A stretch of 64,000 bases of DNA from Jeotgalibacillus alimentarius. GTDB lineage: Bacteria; Bacillota; Bacilli; Bacillales; Jeotgalibacillaceae. The notes beneath the pieces are model-generated. The model saw nothing but the letters and a program-made list of their open reading frames with translations, did not search any database and was not told where the DNA came from. Position 1 is the first letter of the stretch. Every line of letters starts with the position of its first letter. The position numbers were made by a program, and so were the translations under genes. Of the stretch, positions 1 through 9,333 are shown in pieces. Location: contig NZ_JXRQ01000024.1 of assembly GCF_000829445.1 (NCBI RefSeq), positions 1-64,000 on the forward strand, written 5' to 3'.

Positions 1-143
1 TCTCCGTAAAGTGTTTGAAAAGCTCATTGTCTTTTTTGTTCGAAAAAGACTTAAAATCTTAAAACGTTGACGTTTGGTTGTTTAGTTTTCAAGGTTCAAA
101 TACTTCTTTAGTCGTGAGTGTTTCGCACTCGAGCGACTTAATC
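1..143 (-). promoter_or_regulatory. rRNA operon leader leading into 16S rRNA
   Basis: Read on the minus strand this ends in TTTACGGAGA, which matches the usual beginning of Bacillales 16S rRNA just before GTTTGATCC, so the 16S gene lies immediately outside the window. The internal string CTTGAAAACTAAACAAC resembles the boxA-like antitermination and processing region found in Bacillus rrn leaders. No protein-coding sequence is apparent. The identification rests on recognised leader motifs, because the mature rRNA itself is not in the window. Confidence 0.8.
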
Positions 144-172
144 ATCATATCTCTTTTCCCTTTAAGAGTCAA
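144..172 (-). promoter_or_regulatory. rRNA promoter P2
   Basis: On the minus strand a -35 TTGACT (167-172) and a -10 TATGAT (144-149) are separated by exactly 17 bases. Transcription would start near position 137 and run into the 16S gene. It is the promoter-proximal member of a tandem pair, as is normal for Bacillus rrn operons. Confidence 0.85.
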
Positions 173-241
173 CACTTTTTTGAAGAAAATCATTTCGTTG
201 TGCTGTGCGTTTGACTCTCGCGTCTCTTAAGGACAGGTAAT

Positions 242-270
242 AATATATCACGGCATTTAATATCGTGCAA
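242..270 (-). promoter_or_regulatory. rRNA promoter P1
   Basis: On the minus strand a -35 TTGCAC (265-270) and a -10 TATATT (242-247) have a 17-base spacer. It lies about 100 bp upstream of P2 and only 30 bp downstream of the stop of the leftward transporter gene, so read-through from that gene would enter the rRNA operon. No clear terminator separates them. Confidence 0.75.
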
Positions 271-299
271 TACCTTTTTGAAAAAACTTTTGATTTTCT

Positions 300-1184
300 T
301 TAAGAAACTTTGATTCTCCTAATTGTCAGGATGAAAAATCCAAGACTCAGCAGAATGATTGACCCTCCTGTTAATTGCGACACACTCAGCGCTTCTCCTA
401 ATATGAAATAGGCAAATACTGCTGCACCGACCGGTTCAAACAGGATAGCCATTGAAATCACTGTTGTGCTCACCCACTTCACTGCCCAGTTAAAAAGCGA
501 ATGGCCAAATAAGGTAGGCAGGATTGCCAGACTGACAAAGATCACCCACTCATTAACTTCAAATGGTCCAAGTGATTCTCCTTTTATCAGAACATAAAGT
601 AGTAATAGAATTGCACTGACTGAATAGACGAGAAAAGTGTATGTAGTCAATGTGAGATTTTGACGGACACTTTGGCCAAACAAAAGATAGCCGGTTACGA
701 ATGCACATGATATTAAAGCTAGAATATCACCGACTAGTGCCATTCCACTGACCTGTAGATCTCCTAACCCAATAAGAACACTTCCTGCTATCGCAACGAC
801 TGCTGAGATCATAGCCTGAGGTGTAATTCTTTCCTTAAATAAAAAGTACGCTCCAACAAAAGCAAATAACGGCTGCATCGTCACCAGAACAGTTGAACTT
901 GCTACAGACGTATACTGCAGTGATTCAAACCATAAAATAAAATGTAATGCCAGCAGCACTCCTGCCGCGATTGTAAGAATCCAGTCTTTTCTCTGTAAGT
1001 GCTTAACCTCTTTAACGTGCCCTCTCAGAAAGAAAGGCAATAATATCAGCGCACTGAAAAACATTCTATAGAATGCGATGACACCAGGTTCACCGGATGA
1101 CAGCTTTACAAGAATAGCTGAAAATGAAACTGTAATAACACCTATAATAATTGCTAATGGAGCCAGCTTTTCCCCTAATTGCAT
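300..1184 (-). CDS. EamA/DMT-family transporter
   Basis: A 294-residue integral membrane protein of the drug/metabolite transporter superfamily. The two EamA repeats are visible as roughly ten hydrophobic segments, the first repeat at about residues 9-140 and the second at about 150-290, giving the usual family length. The substrate cannot be read from sequence; relatives export amino acids or other metabolites across the cytoplasmic membrane. The ATG start is preceded by AAAGGGGATTG at good spacing. The gene is divergent from the MgtC-family gene and its 3' end abuts the rRNA promoters without an obvious terminator. Family assignment is firm, substrate unknown. Confidence 0.85.
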   Translation of the reverse strand: MQLGEKLAPLAIIIGVITVSFSAILVKLSSGEPGVIAFYRMFFSALILLPFFLRGHVKEVKHLQRKDWILTIAAGVLLALHFILWFESLQYTSVASSTVLVTMQPLFAFVGAYFLFKERITPQAMISAVVAIAGSVLIGLGDLQVSGMALVGDILALISCAFVTGYLLFGQSVRQNLTLTTYTFLVYSVSAILLLLYVLIKGESLGPFEVNEWVIFVSLAILPTLFGHSLFNWAVKWVSTTVISMAILFEPVGAAVFAYFILGEALSVSQLTGGSIILLSLGFFILTIRRIKVS

Positions 1185-1279
1185 CGTACAATCCCCTTTA
1201 CCGCTGTATAATATGATTAAGCACGTCTACATCCTTACTTTGATTGATTTCCAATGATAATTCAAGGGGGTGCCGGGAT

Positions 1280-1966
1280 TTGATTAATGAAGAACTTTTA
1301 ATAAAACTTGGGATTACAGCCGTTTTGGGTATGATCATCGGGATTGAACGCGAACTAAAGAGAAAGCCTGTTGGTCTTAAGACGAGCCTTGTCATCTCAA
1401 TTGCCAGCTGCCTCCTTACAATCGTATCAATCGAGTCAGCGTATTCGTTCAGTGGTGATGAAGAAGTAAATATTACGATGGACCCGCTCCGGCTCGCTGC
1501 TCAGATTGTATCCGGAATCGGCTTCCTTGGAGCAGGCGTGATTCTCCACAAGGGAAATGATACGATTTCAGGACTTACAACCGCTGCAATTATCTGGGGC
1601 GCTGCAGGTGTCGGAATTGCAGTTGGCGCAGGATTTTATATTGAAGCAACGATGGGCGTCATCTTAATTATTGTAAGTGTTGAGCTCCTTCCATTTATTC
1701 TAAAGTGGACCGGTCCTTCACACTTCAGACAGAAGGAGATCTATATCAAGGTGATTCTTACGAAGGCTGATCAGGGTAAACATCTCCTGGATCAATTGAA
1801 AGCTGATGGTGTTGTGATTGAACATATGAGATTAAAAGATACGAAAGAAAGATTGCACATGGTTGAACTGACCGCTTCAATCCCAATCAGACAAAGTGTA
1901 ACTGAACTCTACAGCTCTCTTTCAATCATGGATGATGTCGAAGGTGTTGAGATTGAATCAAGATAA
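1280..1966 (+). CDS. MgtC/SapB-family membrane protein
   Basis: A membrane protein of about 228 residues. The N-terminal two thirds carries the MgtC hallmarks: GMIIGIERELKRKPVGLKT near residues 18-36, then hydrophobic segments with GIGFLGAGVIL and GLTTAAIIWGAAGVGIAVGAG. The C-terminal ~75 residues form a soluble ACT-like tail. MgtC proteins are linked to Mg2+ limitation and membrane energetics, and their exact activity is debated. I chose the TTG at 1280 because AAGGGGGTG lies 7 bases upstream; a TTG at 1244 in the same frame has no good ribosome binding site. It is monocistronic and ends at a bidirectional hairpin. Confidence 0.82.
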   Translation: MINEELLIKLGITAVLGMIIGIERELKRKPVGLKTSLVISIASCLLTIVSIESAYSFSGDEEVNITMDPLRLAAQIVSGIGFLGAGVILHKGNDTISGLTTAAIIWGAAGVGIAVGAGFYIEATMGVILIIVSVELLPFILKWTGPSHFRQKEIYIKVILTKADQGKHLLDQLKADGVVIEHMRLKDTKERLHMVELTASIPIRQSVTELYSSLSIMDDVEGVEIESR

Positions 1967-1985
1967 GATTGATGATAGGACGTAA

Positions 1986-2022
1986 AAAAACCTTGAAGCT
2001 TTTATGGCTTCAAGGTTTTTTT
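1986..2022. terminator. Bidirectional terminator between mgtC-like gene and tRNA
   Basis: Perfect inverted repeat AAACCTTGAAGC / GCTTCAAGGTTT with a short loop and T or A runs on both sides. It serves the rightward MgtC-family gene and the leftward tRNA. Confidence 0.85.
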
Positions 2023-2025
2023 ATA

Positions 2026-2097
2026 TGGAGCTAAGGGGATTCGAACCCCTGACCTCTTCACTGCCAGTGAAGCATTCTCCCACTGAACTATAGCCCC
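2026..2097 (-). tRNA. tRNA-Ala (anticodon GGC)
   Basis: Read on the minus strand it folds as a full cloverleaf. The acceptor GGGGCTA pairs with TAGCTCC with a discriminator A, the anticodon stem CTTCA/TGAAG holds loop CTGGCAG with anticodon GGC, and the T arm is GGGGTTCGAATCCCC. The CCA end is not encoded. It decodes GCC and GCU alanine codons. Length is 72 bases with a short D loop. Confidence 0.92.
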
Positions 2098-2108
2098 GCG
2101 CAAGAACT

Positions 2109-2136
2109 ATTATACCCTTAAATTGACATCGTGCAA
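2109..2136 (-). promoter_or_regulatory. Promoter of tRNA-Ala
   Basis: On the minus strand a -35 TTGCAC (2131-2136) and a perfect -10 TATAAT (2109-2114) are spaced 16 bases apart. The expected start is only a few bases before the tRNA 5' end. It interleaves with the opposing yugO promoter. Confidence 0.7.
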
Positions 2137-2152
2137 GGTACGCGGGAATAAT
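2123..2152 (+). promoter_or_regulatory. Candidate promoter of yugO
   Basis: A consensus -35 TTGACA (2123-2128) and a -10-like AATAAT (2147-2152) with an 18-base spacer, 43 bases before the yugO start. It overlaps the divergent tRNA promoter, so the two transcription units probably compete. Confidence 0.5.
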
Positions 2153-2194
2153 TTTTTTGTTAAAAAGGCAATACTGATGTGGAGGTGAAGTGCG

Positions 2195-2935
2195 ATGATT
2201 CAGCATATTAGCAGACTTCCAAAATGGCTGTTCGTAATATTGGCTGTTTTCCTGCTCGTTTTTTCAGGAGGGATCACCATTCATTTAATTGAACCTGATA
2301 CGTTTAAAACAATTGAAGATGGCTGGTGGTGGGCTCTTGTTACGATTTCTACACTTGGTTACGGAGATCTTGTCCCAGTAAGTTCTCAGGGAAGGTTTTT
2401 TGCTGCCGTGCTTTTATTGATCGGCGCAGGTCTTCTTTCCAGTTATTTCTTCATGTTTGCAGCTTATGCGGTCCGATCACAGCAGGCTTATATGGAAGGA
2501 GCCGCAGGGGCTGCGTTAGTTGATCATGTGATCGTAGTTGGCTGGAATGCCCGGGCATTTTATCTCATATCCCGTTTAGAGAACGATATTTTAATTATTG
2601 ATCAGACGCTGAACAGCCACCCGATGTATGAACAAAAACACGTGAGTTTTATCAAGGGAGCAGCAAATCACACTGCCGATTTACATAAAGCATGTGTTGA
2701 AAACGCAAAGGAATTGATTATCACTGCAGATCAGCACTTAAATGAAGAAGCCGCTGATGCACAGACGATCTTAACAATCCTGACAGCTAAAAGGCTGAAT
2801 CCCTCAATCAGATGTGTAGCAGAATTGATTTCTGACCAGCTGACTGAACAGGCATTAGCTGCAGGCGCAGATGCGATCGTCAAGACAAAGCAGGTAATTG
2901 GAGAAGCACTGCTCAGTCAGCATAAACCTGATTGA
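2195..2935 (+). CDS. yugO: Two-TM potassium channel with TrkA-N (RCK) domain
   Basis: A 246-residue K+ channel subunit. Residues 11-32 form TM1, the pore loop carries the selectivity filter TLGYGD at about 53-58, TM2 follows at about 70-92, and a Rossmann-like RCK/TrkA-N domain starts near residue 105 and would gate the tetrameric pore in response to a nucleotide or ion. B. subtilis YugO has the same layout and neighbours and is known for K+ release in biofilm electrical signalling. The ATG has a GGAGGTG site. No mstX-like gene precedes it; the tRNA is there instead. The 3' end overlaps convergent yugN by 23 bp. Confidence 0.9.
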   Translation: MIQHISRLPKWLFVILAVFLLVFSGGITIHLIEPDTFKTIEDGWWWALVTISTLGYGDLVPVSSQGRFFAAVLLLIGAGLLSSYFFMFAAYAVRSQQAYMEGAAGAALVDHVIVVGWNARAFYLISRLENDILIIDQTLNSHPMYEQKHVSFIKGAANHTADLHKACVENAKELIITADQHLNEEAADAQTILTILTAKRLNPSIRCVAELISDQLTEQALAAGADAIVKTKQVIGEALLSQHKPD

Positions 2936-3329
2936 GCAGTTTTTCCGCACGTTCGAGTGCAGCTGAACCATGTTCAATTTGCTCAGGCGTAAGCGGTGCA
3001 TCCTGATCTTCTGGGGACTGAAATTGATTAAACGCAGCTGAAACTGCACCGGATGAAGCATCCTGATCACGATCCGGATCGTACTGATGAGATAAAAGAA
3101 ACGGCTGAAGCATTCTAACCGTACTGTCGTCTTTATCAAGTTCTCCACCTTCAGCCTCAAACGGCAGCCTTAAATACAGATAATCGCCCTGCTGTTCAAG
3201 TAACAGATCGAAACTGCCGTGATCGTATTCCCAGTTCCCACCAATTACATACCCCTCTTTTTTTAAGCGGTCTTCAAGCAGTATAAGCGGAAATTCCATT
3301 CCTTCTATAGAGGATTGAAACGTATGCAT
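2913..3329 (-). CDS. yugN: YugN-like family protein
   Basis: A 138-residue soluble acidic protein with no signal peptide or membrane segment. Identified from its composition, length and exact position between yugO and pgi, as in B. subtilis. The C-terminal half contains a low-complexity stretch rich in Q, D, S and A (about residues 85-115), then a helical tail. Biochemical function is unknown. It is convergent with yugO, and the two stop codons lie within the overlap. Confidence 0.8.
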   Translation of the reverse strand: MHTFQSSIEGMEFPLILLEDRLKKEGYVIGGNWEYDHGSFDLLLEQQGDYLYLRLPFEAEGGELDKDDSTVRMLQPFLLSHQYDPDRDQDASSGAVSAAFNQFQSPEDQDAPLTPEQIEHGSAALERAEKLLNQVYAD

Positions 3330-3379
3330 GTCTTCACACTCCTTTATATATAGGATATCCGCAGCGTTTAGAACTATGT

Positions 3380-3412
3380 AAAAAAGACTGCCCTTTTACA
3401 TAAAGGACAGTC
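3380..3412 (-). terminator. Terminator of pgi
   Basis: On the minus strand a stem of GACTGTCCTTT with AAGGGCAGTC is followed by a run of T. It lies directly after the pgi stop. Confidence 0.75.
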
Positions 3413-3420
3413 CTGTTGCA

Positions 3421-4770
3421 TTACTTCAAACGCTTTTCAAGTTCAGCTTTTTTCTCTTCAAAGCCAGGCTTTCCAAGCAATGCAAACATATTTACTTTGT
3501 ATGCTTCAACACCCGGCTGGTCAAATGGGTTAACACCGAGAAGATAGCCGCTCACTGCGCAGGCTTTCTCAAAGAAATAAACCATGTAGCCAAATGTATA
3601 AGCATCCATCGCAGGGATTTCAAGAATCAGGTTCGGCACACCGCCGTCAGTGTGCGCGAGCAGTGTTCCTTGAAATGCTTTGTTATTAACAAAGTCTACA
3701 GTCTCTCCTGCAAGGTAGTTTAGACCGTCAAGATCACTGTCAGCTTCTTCGATTGTCAGCTCATGACGCGGATTTTTCACTTTTACAACGGTTTCGAAAA
3801 TGTCGCGTCGGCCTTCCTGAACATACTGACCAAGTGAATGCAGATCAGTTGAGAAGTTTGCGGATGAAGGGAAAATGCCTTTTAAATCCTTCCCTTCACT
3901 TTCCCCGAACAGCTGCTTCCACCATTCATTAAAGTACTGAAGGCCCGGCTCATAGTTGATCAGCATTTCAATCGTTTTCCCTTTATTGTAAAGAACGTTA
4001 CGGATTGCTGCGTATTGATAAGCACCATTTTCTGAAAGCTCAGGTGTGCTGTATTCTTCACGCGCATCAGCCGCACCCTTCATCATCGCTTCAATATCAA
4101 TACCAGCAGCGGCAATCGGTAATAAGCCTACCGCTGTCAGAACAGAATAGCGACCGCCAACATCATCAGGCACAACAAATGTTTCGAAACCTTCTTCAGA
4201 TGCGAGAGTCTTAAGGGCACCTTTTTCTTTATCTGTTGTTGCATAAATGCGTGATTTCGCTTCCTCTTTACCGTACTTCTCTTCAAGCATTTTTCTGAAC
4301 ACGCGGAAAGCAATCGCCGGTTCAGTTGTCGTACCTGATTTTGAGATCACGTTAATTGAAAAATCTTTTCCTTCAAGAAGGTCCATCAGGTCTCTCATAT
4401 ATGTAGAGCTGATGTTATTTCCAACGAAAAGAACCTGTGGTGATTTTCTCTGATCTTTTGATAGCGCATTGTAGAAGCTGTGGTTCAGCATTTCAAGAGC
4501 AGCTCGTGCACCAAGGTATGAACCGCCAATCCCAATCACTAACAGTACATCAGAATCTTTACGGATTTTTTCAGCTGACTGCTGGATGCGTGCAAATTCT
4601 TCTTTGTCATAGTTAACCGGAAGATCTACCCATCCTAAAAAGTCGCTTCCTGCACCAGTTCCCGCGTGAAGTGATTCATGCGCCTGCTTGACTGCGCCCT
4701 GCAGATAAGTCAGTTCATGTTCACCGAAAAATTCAAGTGCATTTGAATAATCAAAACGAATTGAAGTCAT
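3421..4770 (-). CDS. pgi: Glucose-6-phosphate isomerase
   Basis: A 449-residue cytosolic enzyme interconverting glucose 6-phosphate and fructose 6-phosphate in glycolysis and gluconeogenesis. Visible family motifs are [12 protein letters not shown] (about residues 80-91), [10 protein letters not shown] (about 145), the PGI signature [14 protein letters not shown] (about 206), and the C-terminal region with QPGVEAYK. Length equals B. subtilis Pgi. The ATG follows a GGAGG-type site. It is monocistronic between yugN and yugJ and conserved in position. Nothing is missing from the catalytic core. Confidence 0.97.
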   Translation of the reverse strand: MTSIRFDYSNALEFFGEHELTYLQGAVKQAHESLHAGTGAGSDFLGWVDLPVNYDKEEFARIQQSAEKIRKDSDVLLVIGIGGSYLGARAALEMLNHSFYNALSKDQRKSPQVLFVGNNISSTYMRDLMDLLEGKDFSINVISKSGTTTEPAIAFRVFRKMLEEKYGKEEAKSRIYATTDKEKGALKTLASEEGFETFVVPDDVGGRYSVLTAVGLLPIAAAGIDIEAMMKGAADAREEYSTPELSENGAYQYAAIRNVLYNKGKTIEMLINYEPGLQYFNEWWKQLFGESEGKDLKGIFPSSANFSTDLHSLGQYVQEGRRDIFETVVKVKNPRHELTIEEADSDLDGLNYLAGETVDFVNNKAFQGTLLAHTDGGVPNLILEIPAMDAYTFGYMVYFFEKACAVSGYLLGVNPFDQPGVEAYKVNMFALLGKPGFEEKKAELEKRLK

Positions 4771-4946
4771 ATCGTTTTATCCTCCTTAGTTTTTCTTTCT
4801 TCACTTTATATGATGTCTATAGGAGAATCAAGAATGGTCCTGATTGTAAACGGATTCATTTAGAAAAAAGTTTATTTCACTTTTAAAATTTGGAAAGTGA
4901 CAGCAAAGTGGTTGACTTACGCTTCAATGAACCTGACTTTTCATAT

Positions 4947-4992
4947 AAAAAAGGAGTATCACGCTGCATAGTACAGCATGATACTCTTTTTA
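4947..4992 (-). terminator. Terminator of yugJ
   Basis: A long hairpin, GAGTATCATGCTG paired with CAGCGTGATACTC on the minus strand, followed by a T run. It lies 15 bp beyond the yugJ stop. Confidence 0.85.
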
Positions 4993-5006
4993 AACAGATT
5001 TCAGTT

Positions 5007-6170
5007 TTACAGTGATGCAGTCAGAATCTTCACTACATCATCTTTATTTAATTTCTTAAAGTTACCGAATTCACCGTTGACCATTGCTTTGTCAGCCATC
5101 AGGTCAACTTTTTCGTCAGTGATATCGTAGTCGGCTAGTGTTGAAGGTGCACCGATCTCATTCCAGAATTCACGCAGACGTGCAATTCCTTCTTCACCGA
5201 TTTCACGGTCAGATTTACCTTCAGGGTCAACGTCAAATACGCGAACTGCCATTTGTGCGAAGCGTGCTTCGTTGACTTCAAGATTATGCTTCATCCAGTT
5301 CGGGAACAGAATGGCCAGACCGCCGGCATGCGGAATATCATACACTGCTGATACAGCGTGCTCAATATTATGTGATGCCCAGTCGCCTCTGTAACCCATC
5401 TGCAGCATACCATTTAATGCGAGTGTACCACTGTAAAGGATTGTCTCACGCAACTCATAATTTTCAAGGTCATTAACAAGCTTCGGTGCTGTTTCAATCA
5501 CTGTGCGCAGCACACTTTCAATTAAGCGGTCCTGTACTGGTGTATTTGAAACATTGTGATAGTACTGCTCAAATAAGTGACTCATCATATCGACCATACC
5601 ATAGATTGTCTGATCTTTTGGTACTGTAAATGTGTTTTGCGGATCAAGAATCGAGAACTGCGGGAATGTGGCAGGACTTCCCCAGCCGTACTTTTCCTGT
5701 GTCTCTTCGTTAGTAATAACAGAACCTGCATTCATTTCAGAGCCTGTTGCAGCAAGTGTCAGTACTGTACCGAATGGAAGTGCTTCACTCGCAAATGCTT
5801 TCTTTGTGACAAGGTTCCATGCAGCGCCGTCATATTTTGCCCCTGCTGCGATCAGCTTTGTGCAGTCAATCACACTTCCGCCGCCTACAGCAAGAATGAA
5901 ATCAATGTTTTCTTTCTTCGCGATCTCAATTCCCTTTTCTGCAGTTGTCAGTCTCGGGTTCGGCTCTACACCTGAAAGTTCAAATACTTCAGCATTGATT
6001 TCTTTTAAAAGACCTGTGATCTGATCATACAGACCGTTCTTTTTAATGCTGCCTCCACCATATACCATCAATACTTTACTGCCGTATTTAGGGATTTCTT
6101 CTTTTAATTGTTCAGTCTGATCTTTTCCGAAAATAAGTTTTACCGGATTATAAAAAGTAAATGTATCCAT
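5007..6170 (-). CDS. yugJ: Iron-containing alcohol dehydrogenase (butanol dehydrogenase type)
   Basis: A 387-residue group III metal-dependent alcohol dehydrogenase. The N-terminal nucleotide-binding domain carries [15 protein letters not shown] near residue 96. The helical metal-binding half contains conserved histidines in [18 protein letters not shown]. The family reduces aldehydes such as butyraldehyde with NAD(P)H using Fe2+ or Zn2+. The position between pgi and yuzA matches B. subtilis yugJ. The ATG start has a GAGG-type site and the hairpin downstream makes it a single-gene unit. Substrate in this organism is not determinable from sequence. Confidence 0.9.
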   Translation of the reverse strand: MDTFTFYNPVKLIFGKDQTEQLKEEIPKYGSKVLMVYGGGSIKKNGLYDQITGLLKEINAEVFELSGVEPNPRLTTAEKGIEIAKKENIDFILAVGGGSVIDCTKLIAAGAKYDGAAWNLVTKKAFASEALPFGTVLTLAATGSEMNAGSVITNEETQEKYGWGSPATFPQFSILDPQNTFTVPKDQTIYGMVDMMSHLFEQYYHNVSNTPVQDRLIESVLRTVIETAPKLVNDLENYELRETILYSGTLALNGMLQMGYRGDWASHNIEHAVSAVYDIPHAGGLAILFPNWMKHNLEVNEARFAQMAVRVFDVDPEGKSDREIGEEGIARLREFWNEIGAPSTLADYDITDEKVDLMADKAMVNGEFGNFKKLNKDDVVKILTASL

Positions 6171-6311
6171 TGTGATGCCTCCTCTAAGGTTATGGAATCC
6201 ACTTTTTATTATCTTTCATGAGGTCATCGAATGCAATTGAGATGCTTACACGGAATAGTCAAACCGCTGCCGGCAAATAATAAAGGAACGCTGACGGAAA
6301 GGAGGGATTGG

Positions 6312-6545
6312 ATGCATACTGTTCAGAGAACTGCGCTCTTATTAACTGTCATCGGTGCGTTGAACTGGGGGCTTGTAGGCTTTTTTCAGTTTGATGCTGT
6401 AGCTGCAATATTCGGCGGGGTTGAGTCGACTGGGGCAAGAATTGTATATGGTCTTGTCGGAATCGCCGGATTGATTAATCTGGGCTTACTTTTTAAATCC
6501 TGGGAACCTGCTGTACGTGAAGAAAGAGACCCTGCACCAGTGTAA
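6312..6545 (+). CDS. yuzA: DUF378 small membrane protein YuzA
   Basis: A 77-residue protein with two hydrophobic segments (about residues 5-27 and 40-62). The family-typical ALNWGLVGFFQFD turn lies between them, and the tail is charged. Function is unknown. The ATG at 6312 is chosen because AAAGGAGGG lies just upstream; upstream in-frame codons lack a site. It is divergent from yugJ and convergent with the glutamate dehydrogenase gene, from which a strong hairpin separates it. Confidence 0.85.
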   Translation: MHTVQRTALLLTVIGALNWGLVGFFQFDAVAAIFGGVESTGARIVYGLVGIAGLINLGLLFKSWEPAVREERDPAPV

Positions 6546-6552
6546 TTCCACT

Positions 6553-6587
6553 AAAAAAGGGTTGCCTGCGTTCAGGCAACCCTTTCC
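6553..6587. terminator. Bidirectional terminator between yuzA and glutamate dehydrogenase
   Basis: AAAGGGTTGCCTG / CAGGCAACCCTTT hairpin with a four-base loop, serving both convergent genes. Confidence 0.88.
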
Positions 6588-6597
6588 TATCATTTGA

Positions 6598-7842
6598 TTA
6601 TACCCAGCCTCTGAAGCGGCTTGCTTCAGCAGATTTACGTACGCCGACCATGTAAGCAGCCAGTCGCATATTGACGCGTCTGCTTTGAGACAGATCATAA
6701 ACCTGATTGAATGCATCAACAAGCTTCTTTTCAAGCTTTTCATTTACTTCTTCTTCAGTCCAGTAGTATCCCTGATTGTTCTGTACCCATTCGAAATAGG
6801 ACACAGTTACGCCTCCTGCACTTGCAAGTACATCCGGGACAAGCAGTACGCCGCGCTCGTTCAGACGGTTCGTTGCTTCAAGCGTAGTTGGACCATTTGC
6901 AGCTTCAACGACAATTGACGCTTTAATGTTATCCACGTTTTTAGCAGTAATCTGGTTAGAAACTGCTGCCGGCACAAGAATGTCGCAGTCAATTTCAAGC
7001 AATTCTTCATTTGTTAACGTATTTTCAAACAGTGTTGTCACTGTTCCGAAGCTGTCTCTGCGGTCAAGCAGATAGTCGATATCGAGTCCATCAGGATCAT
7101 GGATCGCACCGTGTGCATCGGAAATCGCGATCACTTTGGCACCTGCATCATGCATGAATTTTGCCAGGAAGCTTCCTGCGTTACCAAATCCCTGCACGAC
7201 TACGCGTGCGCCTTTAATATCAATTCCGCGTTTTTTTGCGGCCTGGTCAATACAGATTGTTACCCCTTGTGCAGTTGCTTTTTCACGCCCCTGTGAACCA
7301 CCGAGTACGATTGGCTTCCCAGTGATAAAACCAGGGTTGTTGAATTCATCAATCCGGCTATACTCATCCATCATCCACGCCATAATCTGAGAGTTTGTGT
7401 ATACATCAGGTGCAGGAATATCCTTAGTAGGTCCTACAATCTGACTGATCGCACGTACATATGCACGGCTTAATCTCTCAAGCTCTCCCATTGACATTGT
7501 TCTGGGATCACAGATGATTCCGCCTTTACCGCCGCCGTATGGAAGATCAACAATTCCACACTTCAGCGTCATCCACATCGAAAGTGCCTTTACTTCTTCT
7601 TCATCCACATCAGGGTGGAAACGTACGCCGCCTTTAGTCGGACCAACAGAATCGTTGTGCTGGGCACGGTATCCTGTGAATACACGCGTACTTCCATCAT
7701 CCATGCGGACTGGCATGCGCACAGTGAGAAGGCGCATTGGTTCTTTCATCAGTTCAAAAACTGCATCATCGTACCCCATTTTTGTCAGTGCTTCGTGAAT
7801 AACCTCTTGCGTAGACGTAAAGAGATTCAAATTTTCTGCCAT
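6598..7842 (-). CDS. NAD-linked glutamate dehydrogenase (RocG/GudB)
   Basis: A 414-residue catabolic glutamate dehydrogenase forming 2-oxoglutarate, ammonium and NADH from glutamate. The N-terminal substrate domain has GPTKGGVRFHP and the catalytic-lysine region LPYGGGKGGI (about residues 100-115). The C-terminal Rossmann domain has VQGFGNAGSFLA (about 217-228). Length is close to B. subtilis RocG and GudB, and sequence alone does not separate the two. It is the last of three leftward genes that together convert ornithine or proline-derived semialdehyde into 2-oxoglutarate. No GudB-like inactivating insertion is evident. Confidence 0.93.
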   Translation of the reverse strand: MAENLNLFTSTQEVIHEALTKMGYDDAVFELMKEPMRLLTVRMPVRMDDGSTRVFTGYRAQHNDSVGPTKGGVRFHPDVDEEEVKALSMWMTLKCGIVDLPYGGGKGGIICDPRTMSMGELERLSRAYVRAISQIVGPTKDIPAPDVYTNSQIMAWMMDEYSRIDEFNNPGFITGKPIVLGGSQGREKATAQGVTICIDQAAKKRGIDIKGARVVVQGFGNAGSFLAKFMHDAGAKVIAISDAHGAIHDPDGLDIDYLLDRRDSFGTVTTLFENTLTNEELLEIDCDILVPAAVSNQITAKNVDNIKASIVVEAANGPTTLEATNRLNERGVLLVPDVLASAGGVTVSYFEWVQNNQGYYWTEEEVNEKLEKKLVDAFNQVYDLSQSRRVNMRLAAYMVGVRKSAEASRFRGWV

Positions 7843-7934
7843 GATTATTGTTCGCCTCTTTTATTTCAATAGTATGAATCGGCATTATTGTAACATAACC
7901 AGCATATTAAGACGATGGTTTTGTTAACAAAACT

Positions 7935-9125
7935 TTAAGAAAGAACCCGTGTGATTTTTTCGATTGCCCAGTCAAGTTCCTCTTTGGAAATGACTAGCGG
8001 TGGAGCAAAACGGATCACCGTTTCATGCGTTTCTTTACAAAGCAGTCCTTCGTGCTTTAATTCCTCACAATACTTTCTTGCAGGCTCAGTCAATTCCATT
8101 CCGATAAATAAGCCGCTTCCACGGATTTCCTTAATCATCGGGTTATCGATTTTCTTTAAAGCGTCCATAAAGTATTCACCCATTTCAAGTGAACGCTCAG
8201 CCAGCTTTTCTTCTTTCAGCACTTCAAGTGAAGCGATCGAAACGGCACATGCCATTGGATTGCCTCCGAATGTTGACCCGTGTGAACCCGGGTTGAAGAC
8301 GCCAAGTACATCTTTATCAGCTACCACACATGAGATCGGGAATACGCCGCCGCCAAGTGCTTTTCCTAAAATGTACATGTCAGGATTCACATCTTCCCAT
8401 TCACATGCAAACATTTTTCCCGAGCGGCAAAGGCCCGCCTGGATCTCATCAGCAATAAACAGTACATTATGTTTTTCACAAAGTTCTTTTGCAGCCTTCA
8501 GGAATCCTTTTGGCGGGAATACGATACCCGCTTCACCCTGAATCGGTTCAATTAAAAAAGCGGCAGTATTTTTTGAAATCGCCTGCTCAAGCGCTTCAAG
8601 GTCACCATAAGGAATTAACTTAATGCCAGGCAGCATTGGACCGAATCCACGCTGATACTCTTCTTCAGATGATAGAGAAACTGCAGTCATAGTACGGCCA
8701 TGGAAGTTACCGTGACATGCAATGATTTCTGCCTGATCCTTTTCAACGCCTTTTACTTCATAAGCCCAGCGGCGTGCCGTTTTCACTGCCGTTTCAACCG
8801 CTTCAGCTCCCGTGTTCATTGGCAGTGCCATTTCTTTTCCTGATAATTCACAGATCAGTTCATACCATGGTGCGAGCTGATCATTGTGGAAAGCACGTGA
8901 AGTCAGTGTCACGCGGTCCGCCTGATCTTTGAGCGCCTGAATAATTTTCGGGTGACGGTGCCCCTGGTTGACTGCTGAGTATGCACTTAGCATATCCATG
9001 TATTTGTTGCCTTCAGGGTCCTTTACCCATACGCCTTCTGCTTCTGAAATAACGATTGGCAGTGGATGATAGTTGTTTGCGCCGTAGCGTTCTGTTTTTT
9101 CGATAATTGATGTTGAGTTGACCAT
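7935..9125 (-). CDS. rocD: Ornithine aminotransferase
   Basis: A 396-residue class III PLP aminotransferase that moves the delta-amino group of ornithine to 2-oxoglutarate, giving glutamate 5-semialdehyde and glutamate. The PLP lysine lies in [13 protein letters not shown] (about residue 255), the cofactor aspartate in IADEIQAG, and the substrate region in [11 protein letters not shown]. Length and order match RocD. A GGAGG site precedes the ATG. The 295-bp gap to rocA contains a palindromic repeat and a structured hairpin, so independent expression from rocA is likely. Confidence 0.93.
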   Translation of the reverse strand: MVNSTSIIEKTERYGANNYHPLPIVISEAEGVWVKDPEGNKYMDMLSAYSAVNQGHRHPKIIQALKDQADRVTLTSRAFHNDQLAPWYELICELSGKEMALPMNTGAEAVETAVKTARRWAYEVKGVEKDQAEIIACHGNFHGRTMTAVSLSSEEEYQRGFGPMLPGIKLIPYGDLEALEQAISKNTAAFLIEPIQGEAGIVFPPKGFLKAAKELCEKHNVLFIADEIQAGLCRSGKMFACEWEDVNPDMYILGKALGGGVFPISCVVADKDVLGVFNPGSHGSTFGGNPMACAVSIASLEVLKEEKLAERSLEMGEYFMDALKKIDNPMIKEIRGSGLFIGMELTEPARKYCEELKHEGLLCKETHETVIRFAPPLVISKEELDWAIEKITRVLS

Positions 9126-9156
9126 TTTATTTTCCTCCTATTAAAATTCTCTGTTG

Positions 9157-9300
9157 AAGCGGGCTGTTGATTTCCGCTCCAAGGGAACGCTTTCCGCAGG
9201 GCCGGCGGTGAGCCTCCTCGACGCTTCGCGTCTGCGGGGTCTCACCTGTCCGACTTCTCCTGCTGGAGTCGTCCCCTTCCGCTCCAATCACCAGCTGTGC
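9157..9300. repeat. G+C-rich palindromic dispersed element, copy 1
   Basis: A compact G+C-rich element whose core GGCGGTGAGCCTCCTCG (9204-9220) folds back on TGCGGGGTCTCACC (9232-9245). Flanking CCGCTCC words and an outer AGCGG/CCGCT pair extend the dyad. A nearly identical core occurs at 40401-40448, and a diverged copy in the opposite orientation lies at 45633-45736. Similar elements are widespread between genes in Bacillaceae genomes. It occupies the rocD upstream region. Confidence 0.75.
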
Positions 9301-9333
9301 TAGAACAACATTTGACTTTAATATCATTAATTT

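Noticed and set aside
2021-2206. Open frame of 61 codons on the minus strand
   Set aside because: It is the well-known spurious translation across a tRNA gene; the tRNA-Ala cloverleaf accounts for the sequence.
4898-4937. TGAC words near the yugJ terminator, possible remnant array
   Set aside because: Spacing is 15 and 21 bp and only three units are present.
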